Shown in pieces: positions 34,658 through 46,554 of a DNA stretch of 64,000 nucleotides. Position 1 is the first letter of the stretch, and every line of letters begins with the position of its first letter. Source of the stretch: Adiantum capillus-veneris. Taxonomy: Eukaryota > Streptophyta > Polypodiopsida > Polypodiales > Pteridaceae. A program made the position numbers and the translations under genes. Under the pieces are notes generated by a model that was not told where the DNA came from, searched no databases, and was given only the letters and a program-made list of their open reading frames with translations. The DNA lies in the NCBI GenBank assembly GCA_014529385.2, contig CM043944.1, positions 81,522,384-81,586,383 on the forward strand, given 5' to 3'.

Positions 34658-35500
34658 ATGCCTACTAGAGAAAATGCGGCTGATGCTAACGCAAATGCAT
34701 CTATTGTTCCTCAACACACCATCATTGATAGAGACATTGATGCTATGCTTCGCAAGTCTCAACCTGGGAATAGCGGGGAAGGCAAAGATGTAGGTAAGGT
34801 TCTTGAAGATTGGATTGAGCGCATGGATGACTACTTTGATTTGGCTCGTTTGTCTGTTGTAGACAAAGCTATTATCACTAAGTTCAAACTAGACAAAATA
34901 GTCAAGCATTGGTGGAGAGACCATTGCACAAAAAACAATGTTGATCCTAATGCTGCAACTTTAAATCCGAGCTTAAGAAGAACTACCAAAACAAAAGTTT
35001 ATCATTCAGATCGTATGAATGAGTTTCTTGACTGTACTCAAGGAACCAGAGATCTGGAATCATACTATCAACGTTTCTTAACCCTTGTCAAGTATGCTCT
35101 AGCAGGGATGACTCAAGAGATCAAGGTAGCTCGATTCTTGTTAGGGTCACATAGTCCTATGAAGACTAGACTCTAGGGTCTTCGTCTTACCAATTTTGCA
35201 GATGTCCTTGATGCAGGAAAACCCATTGAAATAGAGTTATCTACTACTGGAAAGAGGAAACTAGAACCTGCTCCTATTCATAAAATCAAAAGACCTCGTC
35301 TCGAGGCAGAACAAAGGTCTAGAAATCCACAACAAAGGAAATAGAACTTATCATGTATGAAGGCCAGAAACAATCATTTGTGCTACACTTGTCTTGATCC
35401 TGGTCATCAATCTAGGGATTGTCCATTTAACAACTCAAGCTTCACCAGACGATTAGTGGATATTTATGGCTTAAAGCCAATGATGCTCACATTCATTGTA
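34658..35500 (+). pseudogene. Chromovirus gag
   Basis: One frame from ATG at 34,658 with in-frame TAG codons at 35,174 and 35,342. It encodes WIERMDDYFDLARL, WWRDHCTKNN, MNEFLDCTQGTRDLESYYQRF (core TRDLESYYQRF), and a basic stretch KIKRPRLE that could be a nuclear localisation signal. A CCHC knuckle follows, CYTCLDPGHQSRDC, near 35,380. The frame then runs into the RT linker without the protease active site. Confidence 0.85.
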
Positions 35501-36470
35501 AAGACGCTTCATTGACTTTTGAAAATGACCAAAACTCTAAGGTTACAGTTGCTGGAAAGCGGGGAAAGCCTAAGCTTAGACTAGTGAACTTTACCAAACT
35601 TATGAAGAGTCATAGGAAGAATGAAAGGATTTACAGATTAAAGCTTAACCCTAAGGAGAAGAAAATAGATTCACCTGAATCCAAATGGATAACAGAATTT
35701 GATGATGTATTTCCCAAAGAACTTTCACAATTACTGCCCAAGTGTGATGTTGGTCATGCAATAGAGCTTACTCTAGGAGCTCAACTAGTTTCTTGTAGAC
35801 CATACACAATGTCAGTACCTGAATCTACAAAACTCAAGGAGCAACTAAGTCAACTTTTTGAACAAGGTTTCATTTGGCCCAACGTTTCTCCATGGAGTAC
35901 TCCTGTTCTCTTTAATCAAAAGAAGGATGGTACTCTACGTCTTTGTATTGATTATCGTGGATTGAACCAAGTAACAATAAAAAATAAGTATGCAATACCA
36001 AGGATTGATGAAATTATTGACCGATTACATGGAGCTTCTATCTTCACAAAAATTGATCTTAAGTCAGGATATTATCAAATCCTGATCAAGGAGGAGGACA
36101 TACCAAAGATAGTATTTAATACTCATTTTGGACATTATGAATTTACAATTATGCCTTTTGGACTTACCAATGCTCCTGCAACTTTTAAGTGTCTCATGAA
36201 TGATGTCTTTTGAGAGAATTATTATGATTTTGCTCTTGTATTCTTTGATGATATCTTGGTTTACTCAAGAGACAGAGAAGAACACGAACAACATGTGCGG
36301 TGAGTACTTGAATTTCTCCATCAAAATCAACTTTATGCTAAATGTAGAAAATGCACCTTCTTCACTAACAAAGTGGAATATTTGGGATTTATTGTATCCA
36401 AGGATTGTGTCTCTACTGATCCAAGTAAGATCAAAGCTATTATAGCTTGGCCTACACTGAAATTAGTATA
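35501..36470 (+). pseudogene. Chromovirus reverse transcriptase
   Basis: The frame 35,512-36,213 has the linker [15 protein letters not shown], then [26 protein letters not shown] (core [16 protein letters not shown]), [12 protein letters not shown] and [15 protein letters not shown]. An in-frame TGA at 36,211 precedes FFDDILVYSRDREEHEQHV with the catalytic DD; a second TGA at about 36,301 precedes QLYAKCRKCTFF and VEYLGFIVS. Two nonsense mutations in one otherwise continuous frame. Confidence 0.92.
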
Positions 36471-36599
36471 CAAGAAGTATGTGGCTTTCTTGGCTTAACA
36501 GGATGGTATCGTACATTTATTCAAGGCTACGCTAATATTGCATCTTTATTGACTAGTACACTTAAGAATGCTAAAGTGTTTACTTGGAATGAATGTGCT

Positions 36600-37030
36600 C
36601 AAGCTATTTTTGAGAAACTCAAATAATCTTTGGTGAATGATCCAATACTACAGCTTTTAGACTTCTCAAAGACATTCACTATGCTCATTGATGCAAGTGG
36701 ACAAGCAATTGGTGGCGTTCTGTCTCAAGAAGGAAAACCAGTAGTTTATGAATCTCGTAAGTTACGTATACATGAGTTAAATTATTCTACACATGACTTG
36801 GAATTATTGGTCGTTGTGCATGCTCTTAAAGTATGGCGACATTATCTTTTCAAAAGAAGATTTGAACTACATACTGACCATAAAAGCTTGAAGTGGAACA
36901 CCCAACCTGACCTTAATATGCAGCAACCCCGCAGCAACGAAGATGGATGGAGTTGTTATGAGAATATGATTTTGGAATTGAATATAAACCTAGGAAGGAA
37001 AATCTTGTGACTGATGCCTTAAGCAGGAAG
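36600..37030 (+). pseudogene. Chromovirus RNase H
   Basis: FTMLIDASGQAIGGVLSQ supplies the first acid, HDLELLVVVHALKVWRHYL the Glu, and LHTDHKSLKW the next Asp. A frameshift after about 36,950 shifts into a frame reading YEYDFGIEYKPRKENLVTDALSRK (core VTDALSRK), the usual end of the gypsy RNase H, with its last Asp. Confidence 0.9.
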
Positions 37031-37089
37031 AATACTGTAGTTGCTGTCACAACCTCTACTACTTCTTTAATTGACCTTATTCAAGAAGG

Positions 37090-38485
37090 TATGACTCAAG
37101 ACCCGTATTACATAAAAATCTGAAGTACTTGATGAACTTAAATAATTACATGAGAAAGCAAGAAAGAGAAATCAAAGGCTTCCATGTTGAAGGTGATGAA
37201 TTTTACTTCATTTACCGTCTTTGTATTCCAAATCAAGGTGAAATCAAACTTCAGATATTACAGGAAGCTCATGATATACCTATAGACTTACTCTACTATA
37301 AGAAAGAGTTTCTTTTGGCCAGGACTAAACCGTGATATGGTGCACTATGTTACAAGATGATTAACATGTCAATGTATTAAAGCTGAACGAGTTCAATATC
37401 CCGGTAAGCTTCAACCTATTGATGCACCACAAATGAAGTGGGAATGCATATCCATGGATTTTAGTATAGGACTTCCTACATCCTAGGGATATGAATCTAT
37501 TTTTGTGGTTGTTGACATGCTTACAAAAATGACCCATTTGTTTCCAGTCATGACAACGTTTACGACTAAGGATATAGCTCAAGTCTTCATGAAAGGTATT
37601 TTCATGTATCACAATTTACCTCGTTGAGTAATTTTTGATCGTGATGCGAAGTTCACCTCAAATTTTTGGAAATCCCTATTCTTAGCTACAGGAACCCAGT
37701 TGGCTTTTAGTAATGCTATCACTCTCAAATTGATGGGAAGACAAAAAGAAGAAATTAAATCATTGAGGATATGTTAAGAGCTTATTGTATATATGAGCAG
37801 GGAAAATGGACTGGATATTTGTATTTGGTTGAATTTGCGTATAATTATTTATTCCAATGCTCAATTGGATGTATCCTTTTCAAGAATTGTATGGACAAGA
37901 GTGTCTTACTCCACTCAAATGGACACACCCTCTCATACGAGTTCAAGCATCCAAAGAAATGTTGGATGAAATGAAACTACAAACTGATCTTATACGACAG
38001 GATATTAAGACTGCTCAAGATAAACATAAGAGTTATGCTGACCCAAAACAATCTGTCAAACTTTTTGAAAAGGGCGATATGGTATTTGTGAGAGTAAAAC
38101 CCAAACGTAGTTCGTTATCAATGGTAGGTAATTGTAAGAAGCTCAGTGCCAGATATTGTGGACCTTTTGTAATAAGAGAGAGGATTGATGATCAAGCTTA
38201 CAGACTCTTGTTACCACCACACATAAAAGTACATGATATTTTTCACTTCAGCTTACTCAAGAAGTATGTACCTGATTCGCAACACATTCTTAATGATTCT
38301 CTATTATTTACCTCTATCGATGGAACTTTTGAAGTATATCCCAAAGTGATACTTCAAAGTAGAACTGAGCCTCTACTATCGGACCATGAACACCTTGTTA
38401 AATGGTCAATGTATCCCTAGGAAGATGCCACTTGGGAACGTGATGATGTAATGAGACTAAAGTATCGAGATTTCATGTCGAGGTG
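37090..38485 (+). pseudogene. Chromovirus integrase with C-terminal chromodomain
   Basis: The zinc region is damaged (QEAHDIP; CQCIKAERV). The core reads PQMKWECISMDF with the first Asp, FVVVDMLTKMTHLFPV, then FDRDAKFTSNFWKSLF with the second; the third acid lies in a frameshifted patch near 37,730. From 37,857 the frame is good again: ELYGQECLTPLKW, GDMVFVRVKPKRSS, GPFVIRERIDDQAYRL, HDIFHFSLLKKYVPD. The end, EHLVKWSMYP-stop-EDATWERDDVM, is a chromodomain of the gypsy type, which in relatives guides integration to marked chromatin. Confidence 0.9.
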
Positions 38486-38517
38486 AGGACACCTCGAGTT
38501 TTTCAAGTGTGGGAGGA

Positions 38518-39720
38518 TGTAAGATCCCCAATTATTGGGTCTATTTTAAAAATAAGAAAAATAGCTTTCAATATCTATTTTGTCAAAATTTGATTTAAGA
38601 TACTTGTTGACAGTATTGGAAAGTTCTAAAGTAAAAAGCAAGGCCGTTTCCATGTTCCAGTAGGTTAGGCGGCCATTTGGTTTAGTTTTCAAAAAATCCG
38701 CTATTTTTAGCTTTCTCATGCTTTTTATGCTTTTAGGTCCTTTTTTGCAAAAAACAAGGTCGGATCCTTAATCTACGTGTTTCGGGGAAGCTATGGTTCA
38801 ATTTTGTAAAAGTTTTCTTTTTGAGTGCTTTGCACGCTATTTTTAGCTTTTTATCACTTCTAGTGCTTTTTAGTGAAAAGCGACTCTGCTTTCTTATTCC
38901 AGTGGACAAGGGGAACCTCTGGTTCAATTTTTTTTTAATTTTTTTTTGTTTTTATGCTTTTTTAAGTTTTTTGGCGTTTTTGAAAAGCAATGTGCTTTTT
39001 AGGATAACCTAAACATAAAAATATTAATTTTAATCGCCGTCAAATTTAAAAATGATCACCCGGAGCAAAAAAGGGACCAAACAAAAATTATTTTTATAAA
39101 AAGCAGTACCGTAAATACGCGGAGGTAGTACGGGAAAGTCTCATAATTACGTCGGGACATTACGGTGTGGCATAGTCTACGCTAAGGTTCCATTAGTTGG
39201 ACGGATACTGTTCAATTGGTCAATTTCACTGTAAAAATTGAATGGTAAGTGGGGGAGTTGACCACCAAAAGCAAAGGCATATTTTTAGAAAAGTTCCAAA
39301 AAGCATGGAGCTATTCCTAGCTATGAAACTAGTGCTACCTGTAGCTTGGGGCACACTTTGGGCAGTGGGAGAAACTATAAATTGACATAGACACCTCAGC
39401 TTTTAGTGCCGTCTATTGTGTCTATACTACCGCAAGGCTATACATATCTATTATATAGAGTGGTGCAAGCTCTTCATCACCATCTCCATAAGCTCTTCTC
39501 TCTCGTATACGGGAAGAAGAAGAAGAAGGATATTCTCTCTCTACTTGCTTACTATCTCCTCTCTCGTTTCACGGTGTACGCGCTCTCCGGAAGCTCTCAT
39601 GGTCAATACCTCTACGTAGCTCTCATCACTGCTCTCTTATGGCAAAGCAAGAAGCCTTTCGGCAGCCCTAAATCGATTCTAAAGCACGGTGAGGAGCTCT
39701 AAACTCCATAGCCATCATCA
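38518..39720 (+). mobile_element. 3' LTR of the chromovirus (right edge uncertain)
   Basis: The stop codon is followed by GTGTGGGAGGA, a polypurine-like tract, and TGTAAGATCCCC at 38,518. A TATA box, CTATAAATT, at 39,375 and a CT-rich leader after it suggest the U3/R border. The 98-residue ORF across 39,406-39,702 is probably chance coding in this leader. No second LTR copy fixes the end. Confidence 0.6.
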
Positions 39721-41150
39721 TATCTCTCTCTATGTTGTTTTTCTGAGTAGTAACCCTCTCGATGATTGTTTTCTTGTATACAAGTGCATGTATGGATGAA
39801 CCAATTACGTATGAAGTTTCCCCATGATTAATTCATCATGTTAACATGCAAATTGATACACATGATGCCTTTATGATCACGTGCATGCATAAAAAGCGCT
39901 TTTCGTTTCACGTCAGTGAGGAGGTAGGAGCACTGTTTTGGCTACAACTCACAAACCATTATGAATCAGCCCAAACCCTCTATACGAGAGATAAAACACA
40001 TCATTTAGAACATTTTCTCTCTTTAGTGTCATGTGAAAATCACGCACAAGCTAGGAGATATGGTAAAAAAATAGCTTGTTTCCCACTGCACATTCAATTT
40101 TTTTAAATCTAGGCTCCTTGGAGAACAACTATATAGATTCATCAGATGGGAGAACCCACTAAACCAATTGAAAACCTTGATAAATGTATTCAGGTCTCTG
40201 TTATCACCTCGGGAATGCGAGTTATTAATCGTTCCATAACTGGTTTTACCTACGCGTGTAGGGGTGCTACCAAGGGCGAGTGCCATATGATGTCATGAGT
40301 TAATTGAGCTATTTATTTTTTATTTATGGTTTGTTTTGGTGAGTTGATTTCAGTTATTAGATGCTCATAAAATTATGTGAGGCTATATGGTTAGACAATC
40401 GGAGTTCACCCGTGGAGTCATATGTATGTTCACCCTCCACAATGCTATATTTTTCTTGAGTACGCTTTCATTCATAACACCCATTCAGAGGTAGCACTAG
40501 TCGCTAGGTGCCTCTGGATGCAGTCCAGCTCATGGCCTAAACTCCATGCTTGGTTGCCACGCTGAGAACTCCTCCCCTATGAAAATGCTTTAGCAGCTCT
40601 GATGTATATTGAAAACTGTATAAAGGTGTAAATTGTATATTTTGTGCATAGACCCCCGGGGAGGGGTATCTCTCACTTTGAGCCACATTATATGAATAGT
40701 TGCACACCCCAAGGGGATGAGTAGAAGAGCAAGGTATGCTACAAAAAACGTGACATACGTTGCTTTGTTTCTTTTTTAAGAGCATCAATTATTATCATGC
40801 ACGTTATCATGGATATTAATGTATATATTGTTATAATTTGAATTTTTTAAACGTTTGAAAAAGAGTTCAATGCTATAGATCTAACCACTGGTCAACCACC
40901 AATCAATGTGACATCACCTATTACTAGCCTTTTTAAACTTTTTACTATTATTTTTCTTTTCACACTTATTAGTTGGTTTTAAGTGACTAATTTAGTCTTT
41001 TGTTTCACTTGTCACATATTAGATTTATTCTAACCTATTTACTATTCCTTTTTTAGGAAATATTTATTTTATGAATATTGAATAACTGTAGTTCTCTTTC
41101 ATGCGTTTGCAAGGCGATTGGGATGAACGTGGCCCTCCAAACTATCTAGA
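39721..41150. other. Unassigned spacer with one dispersed-repeat fragment
   Basis: No gene recognised. The only structure is the repeat copy at 40,420-40,680 (listed separately). The right part is AT-rich. Confidence 0.3.
40420..40680 (+). repeat. Dispersed repeat family, copy 2 (plus, partial)
   Basis: Inverted relative to 45,825-46,070, sharing CATTCATAACACCCATTCAG, GGACTGCATCCA(G/A)AGGCACC read in the other direction, ATTTTCATAGGGGAGGAGTT and ATATACAATTTACAC. Its left 80 bases also match 29,900-29,990. Confidence 0.85.
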
Positions 41151-41166
41151 ATGCGAACAATGACTC

Positions 41167-41730
41167 ATGGAAAAACTTAGCTACCCTTGTGCCAACCGTA
41201 AAAGCATAATTCCTTGTTTGTGGCACATTGCCTTGTTTGAGCATGTGGAGAATAAGGGGCTTTGGATCCCTCAAAAAAGAACTCAAGTTGATGGGAGTAC
41301 CATTTTCCCCTTCCTTGATGATGCTCCCCATTGGTCTGTTATCAATGGATGTGGGAGCACAAGTAAGAATGAAAAACAATGGCAAGATTGGGTGAGCAAA
41401 GGCATGGCACCAAGTGATTGTGGCACTATCTCTACTTCAAGCAAAGGCATGATGCTGAGTGATTGTGGCACTAGATCTACTTAGATAGCTTCTCCACACA
41501 CCTCTCATAGTATTTTTGAGTTTGAGAATGCACACATTCTTGACATGGTTGATGAGTTGTTGGCACATGAAGCCAACATGTGCGAAGAGGATTGTAGACC
41601 ATGTACTAAACTGGAACAAGCAATGGAGGATAAGTTGTTATTGAGTGCTAAAATACCTTTTTAGGTTGGTCCATAGTACTCAATGTTCCAAGCATTATTG
41701 AAGGTCCTTAAATTACAATTAAAATTTGTT
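41167..41730 (+). pseudogene. CACTA transposase N-terminal region (tentative)
   Basis: The frame 41,167-41,484 (KRTQVDGSTIFPFLDD, two similar GM(A/M)(P/L)SDCGTIST-like blocks) is unrecognised. After a stop, FENAHILDMVDELLAHEA and then FQALLKVLKLQLKFVWSN follow, which resemble the TNP2 segment before the catalytic core (L-L-K-x-L-K-x-x-x-x-W-S-N). Confidence 0.45.
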
Positions 41731-42216
41731 TGGAGCAATACTAGTGTAGATGTACTCATCAAATAAGTTCTCTTTTTCTTTTTGTTTCTTTCAATTTCTT
41801 CTTGGTTGATCCACAAAACTATATTGATTGATTGTAGATTGATGGGTAAAATGCTTCCTAGAGATTACCACATACCTTTGGATCACTAATGGGTGATAAT
41901 GTATGTCACTTCACTTGGTATGGAGTATAAGTTTATCTATGCATGCATCAATGATTCTATGCCACTTCACTTACTATGGAGTATGAGTGTATCCATGCAT
42001 GCATCAACTATTGCATACTTTGTTGTAATCAATATGCACACATCAACACTTGTCTTGTGCACAAAGAGCCGCACTACAAGATTGGCATGATTAGAGTTCA
42101 TTTGCCATGTACGATAGTGAGACATTCTTCATTTATTCATCAAATCCAGAACATGTTTAAATCTATAGCGGAAATTATTACATGGCATGCAACCGCAACT
42201 CAAATGATAGAATGAT

Positions 42217-43190
42217 GTGTGTCCCTACCAATTCACCTACATGGAGGAACATAGAGACTCAGTGGCTAGAGTTTATGCTAGAGCCTTGGCACTTGAGGCT
42301 TGTGTTGGCAAGTGGTGGCGTCAATACCTTTTTCACCAAGTCTATATCATGGATCACTTCACTAATGATGATCATCAACACAATATTCTACCATGGGAGA
42401 TAATCAAGAAGATAAATATACTTGTTTCTTTTCTTGCACCAAGGAAGTACAAAGTGGAAAATATTGATGTCTACCTCAAGCCCCTCATCAAGGAGTTGGA
42501 GGAGTTATGGAAGGAAGTCTTCATTGTAGATATATCACTAAGGAGTTGGAGGAGTTATGGAAGGAAGACTTCATTGTAGATATGTCACTCCCTAAGAAGA
42601 GGAGAGAGGCCATTGTGAAGGGTATCCTATGTAGACTATGCATGACTATCCTAGCCTCGCGGAGATTTTTGGTATGTTGTGTTTATCCTCTCGCTCTTTA
42701 TTATTTGAAGAGTAGATTATTTCTCTAATGATATGAGTGCACGGGTGTTCGCATCGGGCCACAATGGTTGTCCTACTTGTGGGCCATCATTAGTAATGGA
42801 GCGGCTAGATACCTTGCACAAGGTAATCTATCCAAAAAATTATTGTCTCTTGACTCAAACTCATAGCAAATACAAGGCATCTTCAAATGTAAAGACCCTT
42901 CTAAAGTGCACAATGGCATACTGGGCAAGCATTTGGGAAGATCACTGTAGCAATGATCCACTGTATCTACTCCACCAGAAGTTATGTTGAGGTACTTTAC
43001 ATTTTTAAGCTTTCAATATTGGAAGGACTTAAAAATTCAACACCTCTTAGATCCCATGCACATATTCAAGAATGTTTCTCATACCCTTTGTGACCACATT
43101 ATGGGAAAAAGGAACTCAGTGTGGGAGAGGGAGGAGTTGAGGCCTCGAAATGTCTCCCCACATCAGCCATTCCATGTCGAGGTAAAGTAA
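42217..43190 (+). pseudogene. CACTA transposase core (Transposase_21/TNP2-like)
   Basis: Readable blocks: KYKVENIDVYLKPLIKELEELW, here shortened to IDVYLKPLIKELEELW; HNGCPTCGPSLVMERL with the Cys pair; KVIYPKNYCLLTQTHSKYK; and QYWKDLKIQHLLDPMHIFKNV, shortened to LDPMHIFKNVSHTLCDHI, equivalent to the conserved L-D-x-M-H-I-x-K-N-V of TNP2. A 50-bp tandem duplication (42,490-42,589) and several stops break the frame. Confidence 0.75.
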
Positions 43191-44380
43191 AGTTTTCCAT
43201 TTCCTCTATTTGCACACCAACATGATACATGTGATCAATAAATGGAGCTTTCATAAAGGCAAAGAAAGGTGGAAGCTTTCAATTGCATGGGCTGAAGTCT
43301 CACAATTGGCACAAGATGTTACAGATAGTTCTTTAATCTCTATGTTGTCCCTCATTTAGTTTGGATCTGCAGTTTTTTGTATGAATAAAACAACATCTTG
43401 TCTTTACCTTTTGACATTGTAGTCCATTTTTCCCAAGAGTATGTGCAAGTGTAGGGACAAGAAAGTGAAGGAAGCTATTTTCAAATTCGACGAGTTACTA
43501 AGATACATCATATTTCTATTTCACTAAATTCTTCTACATACACTTGTGTGTTATCTTGTAGATTTGTAAGGTCCAAATAAATAGAAATAGATACTATCCT
43601 TGATGCTCAAATGCTTGTCATGGAATCATATGTTCCATTGAGAATGCATTCCCTTTCTTGTTAGGCAAGTCTACCTCCTGGTTCATGTGATTGAGGAGAG
43701 AACTATATATGGAGTAGTGCATGTACAAATGATATTCTTTTTTGAGAGGTTTCTTAAAACTCTCAAAGATTTTGTGTGCGTACGGGCCAAACAAAGGCAT
43801 GAATGATTAAAGGATAGATTGTGCAAGAGGCATTTGTATATACCTCAGAGTGTTTGGCTTCTATCGATCCCTCTATGCCTTGGATGTGGTCAGATAAGGA
43901 GGATGCAAGGATTACTTTAAACTTAGAAAGTGAAAAGGAATCATTAATTAACATGGACATGGATCTAGGCCAAGTGGTCAAGAATTTTTTCATCCTCAAT
44001 GCAAAGATTATGGCCAAGTGGGTGGACTTGTAGACAATGGCAAATGTAATGTGTTTGCAAGAGAAGGAAGTATGGAAGAAAACTCATGGAGGTAGGTGGG
44101 CACACACGCTTCCTTGACACTTTGAATATTCTCCAAATCTCATTAATCTTGAGTGGATCCATGAAATATGATTGAAGCAAAGGTATGTGGAGAGGACATC
44201 ACCAACAAAGAATGGGATTATGCAAAGAATGGAGATATGCACAAGGTTGTGGAGTACTCATACACCTAAAGCATAGAGTAGTTTTTACTTGGTTTTATAT
44301 TTGTAATTGATTGTATACTTTTTTCTATTTTGTATTATATTTTCTTTAACTCCATGTGGTCAAAGGGTTGAAAATTTTGT
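43191..44380 (+). other. Middle of the CACTA region, mostly unreadable
   Basis: Only one protein-like frame, 43,821-44,033 (SIDPSMPWMWSDKEDARI), is visible. It may correspond to the region between the TNP2 core and the C-terminal domain, or to an intron. A minus-strand frame at 43,618-43,800 looks like a shadow. Confidence 0.35.
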
Positions 44381-45076
44381 TTATACCACATTGATGAGCG
44401 TCGAACCACCATTGGTTGTGGCATGATGGGACGCTTTGATACAAATAGTGATGAGGATAGGTACTATGGGACTATTGAAAGGATACTACAGGTCAATTTT
44501 ACAACCTTTGATACCTACATCTTCAAGTTTAAGTGGTTTGAAAATGTGTCTAGATAGCATGAGAATGGAATCTACATGGTGGACTTTAGTGTGCATCATG
44601 CAAGGAGTATGAAAACTTAGTTCTATCAAGTTATTGTGAGCAAATGAGTGATTACAAAGTTTATCTTTATTTGTTTATACCATAATATCATTGTGACTCA
44701 CTTTGAACTTCTCTTCTATAGATCATCTATATCCCATCAATCCACTTGCCAAAAATTTGGTTCATAGTTCTAGTAACACCTTGAGAAAGAAAGATTTTTC
44801 CTCTAATGAAGTGGAGACCATCTTCAACCCTCTCCCATGTTCTATTTCACATGAGGAGGATACCAAGGAGAGATGATTGATGAATCAAGTCCCACCACCA
44901 ATCTCAGTGAGGAAGATGATTGTCATGATGATGATGGTGAGAGGGAAGATTACAAATTCAAAGATGATGAAGCCAATATATTTACAAATGATGATTTAGT
45001 TTCTCTCTTTATTGATTTAGGAGCCATGGATTTAGATGATGCCACTTCTAGAGATCTTTTTAAAGTTGATTCATAA
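44381..45076 (+). pseudogene. CACTA transposase C-terminus (DUF4216-like)
   Basis: RTTIGCGMMGRFDTNSDEDRYYGTIERILQ, here cut to DEDRYYGTIERILQVNF, then YIFKFKWFENV, match the DUF4216 pattern D-Y-Y-G-x-L-x-x-I-x-E-L and V-x-L-F-K-C-x-W. Further on the frame reads IYPINPLAKNL-like sequence and an acidic end (EEDDCHDDDGEREDYKF, 44,873-45,076). Confidence 0.7.
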
Positions 45077-45080
45077 ATAT

Positions 45081-45824
45081 TTTGTATATTTTTCTCTAAT
45101 ATGTTTTTTTCGTTGTCGTGCAGTTAGGAAATGGGTGATGAGCACCATGATACATGTATCTAGATGCATGGAAACGTTCTCTATGATGTACATATGCACA
45201 CATAATATATAAAGTAAACTATTTTTTACTTCACCTTATTTTCTTTATGGTATTTAATACTCATGTATATTTAGTATGAGCCCATCATAACATAAGGCAA
45301 TGCACTAGCTTGTCTTTTTCCTACCGCGCATCAATTTTGAATTCATACCAATCCTCTTATTAACTTTAGTCAAAGGCTACATGGCATGCTTACATACACC
45401 ATGATGTGTTTACTTTTGGAAGAAAATGACAACATAAGCAAACCTAAGACTTCTAAAGCTAAATGTATCTAAGAGAAAAGTAAAAGTGGAAAGAAGAAGA
45501 CTTCTAGCAGGACAAGTGGAAAGAAGACGACTTCAAGAAGGACAAGTGTCATCACCAATAGGGATATATTTTGAAATAAATAATTGATTAAGAAAATAGA
45601 AAAATCACTCATATTCTTTACATGGTTAACACCAGTGACACAAATATGTCGACACTTGTTTGAGTGCTACAAAATATCTTCTCCTTAAGGAGGTAAGTCA
45701 CCTTTAAATAGGGACCTTCTTCGCTCACTTGGGCATCGTATCATATCAAGAAAATCGCTAATCTTCCAATCACACTTCCATCGTATGAAACCAAGACCCA
45801 ATATCCCAAACACTCTCTTGCTGA
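45081..45824. other. Spacer, no gene
   Basis: A short Lys/Arg/Thr-rich imperfect duplication (GGAAAGAAGA(A/C)GACTTC, twice, 45,490-45,550) is the only structure seen. Confidence 0.3.
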
Positions 45825-46530
45825 AAGATACCCCTCCCATGGATCTATGCAAAAAATATACAATTTACACTTTAATACAATCTCAATATACATCAATGTT
45901 GTGGAGGCATTTTCATAGGGGAGGAGTTCTCAATGCTCGACCTAGCATGGAGTTTAAGTCACAAGCTGGACTGCATCCAAAGGCACCTAGTGACTAGCAC
46001 TACCTCTGAATGGGTGATATTGATGAAAGCATATTCAAGAAATTAAAAATGTGGAGGGTAAATATATATGCACACCGCATGAAAGAGAGAGAGAAGAGTA
46101 AAGGGTGAAATAGAGTGCGTAGAGACACATGATAATGACAAAAGAGAATCTTTAAATGCCCCATCTAAGTGAAACAAGAAAGCATGAATCAATGCAGCTA
46201 CAAAATTTGGGTATACCACAACATCAAAAAATATAAAAGAGTAGCAAATCACTATACCCTATGTAGGGATCATCCAGTTTACCCATCCACTCTGTACTAT
46301 GGATAGAGAAAATTTCACTTTGCATGGAGCGAGCCAAAACACCTCCAACCTAACTCAGCTAGACATAAGGTGAGGCCTCTTTTCCTTCCTCCATGAACAT
46401 GAGCTCTGAAGGATATCGAATAATAGCAAGTTGTAGGGTATCAACACCAACCATACAAGTTTAGGCACCACGCCTCTTCGGTGCCCCACATCGGTTGTTT
46501 AAGCAAACCCAAAGCAAGATCCCTGATGTA
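45825..46530 (-). repeat. Dispersed repeat family, copy 3 (minus)
   Basis: The longest copy. Read on the minus strand it covers what copies 1 and 2 show separately: the equivalent of the hydrophobic exon (46,380-46,490, now with stops), the CACTCTATTTCACC region and, at its far end, the block ending ATTTTCATAGGGGAGGAGTT. The donor GTAGGT of copy 1 is GTTAGGT here. Confidence 0.8.
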
Positions 46531-46554
46531 TTAACCATGTAGGTCATTCAACCA

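Larger units (their letters stand above)
34440..39720 (+). mobile_element. Ty3/gypsy chromovirus, plus strand
   Basis: Order: leader, gag with zinc knuckle, (protease core missing), RT, RNase H, integrase, chromodomain-like C-terminus, purine-rich tract and LTR start. No matching 5' LTR was found upstream, so the element is 5'-truncated or its LTR has diverged beyond recognition. Multiple stop codons make it inactive. Confidence 0.82.
41150..45080 (+). mobile_element. CACTA (En/Spm) transposase region, decayed
   Basis: A series of broken plus-strand frames in the order expected of a plant CACTA TNP2-like transposase: an N-terminal region, Transposase_21 core, and a C-terminal DUF4216-like domain. 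No CACTA terminal repeats were found. The inverted copies of a repeat at 40.4 and 45.8 kb bracket it but do not look like CACTA termini. Confidence 0.7.

Noticed and set aside
39406-39702. 98-residue ORF in the chromovirus LTR
   Set aside because: Lies in a CT-rich leader after a TATA box; composition follows the base composition and no motif is visible. Kept only as part of the LTR.
40420-46070. Inverted repeats around the transposase as CACTA terminal inverted repeats
   Set aside because: They do not start with CACTA, are ~250 bp, and the same repeat occurs alone at 29.5 kb.
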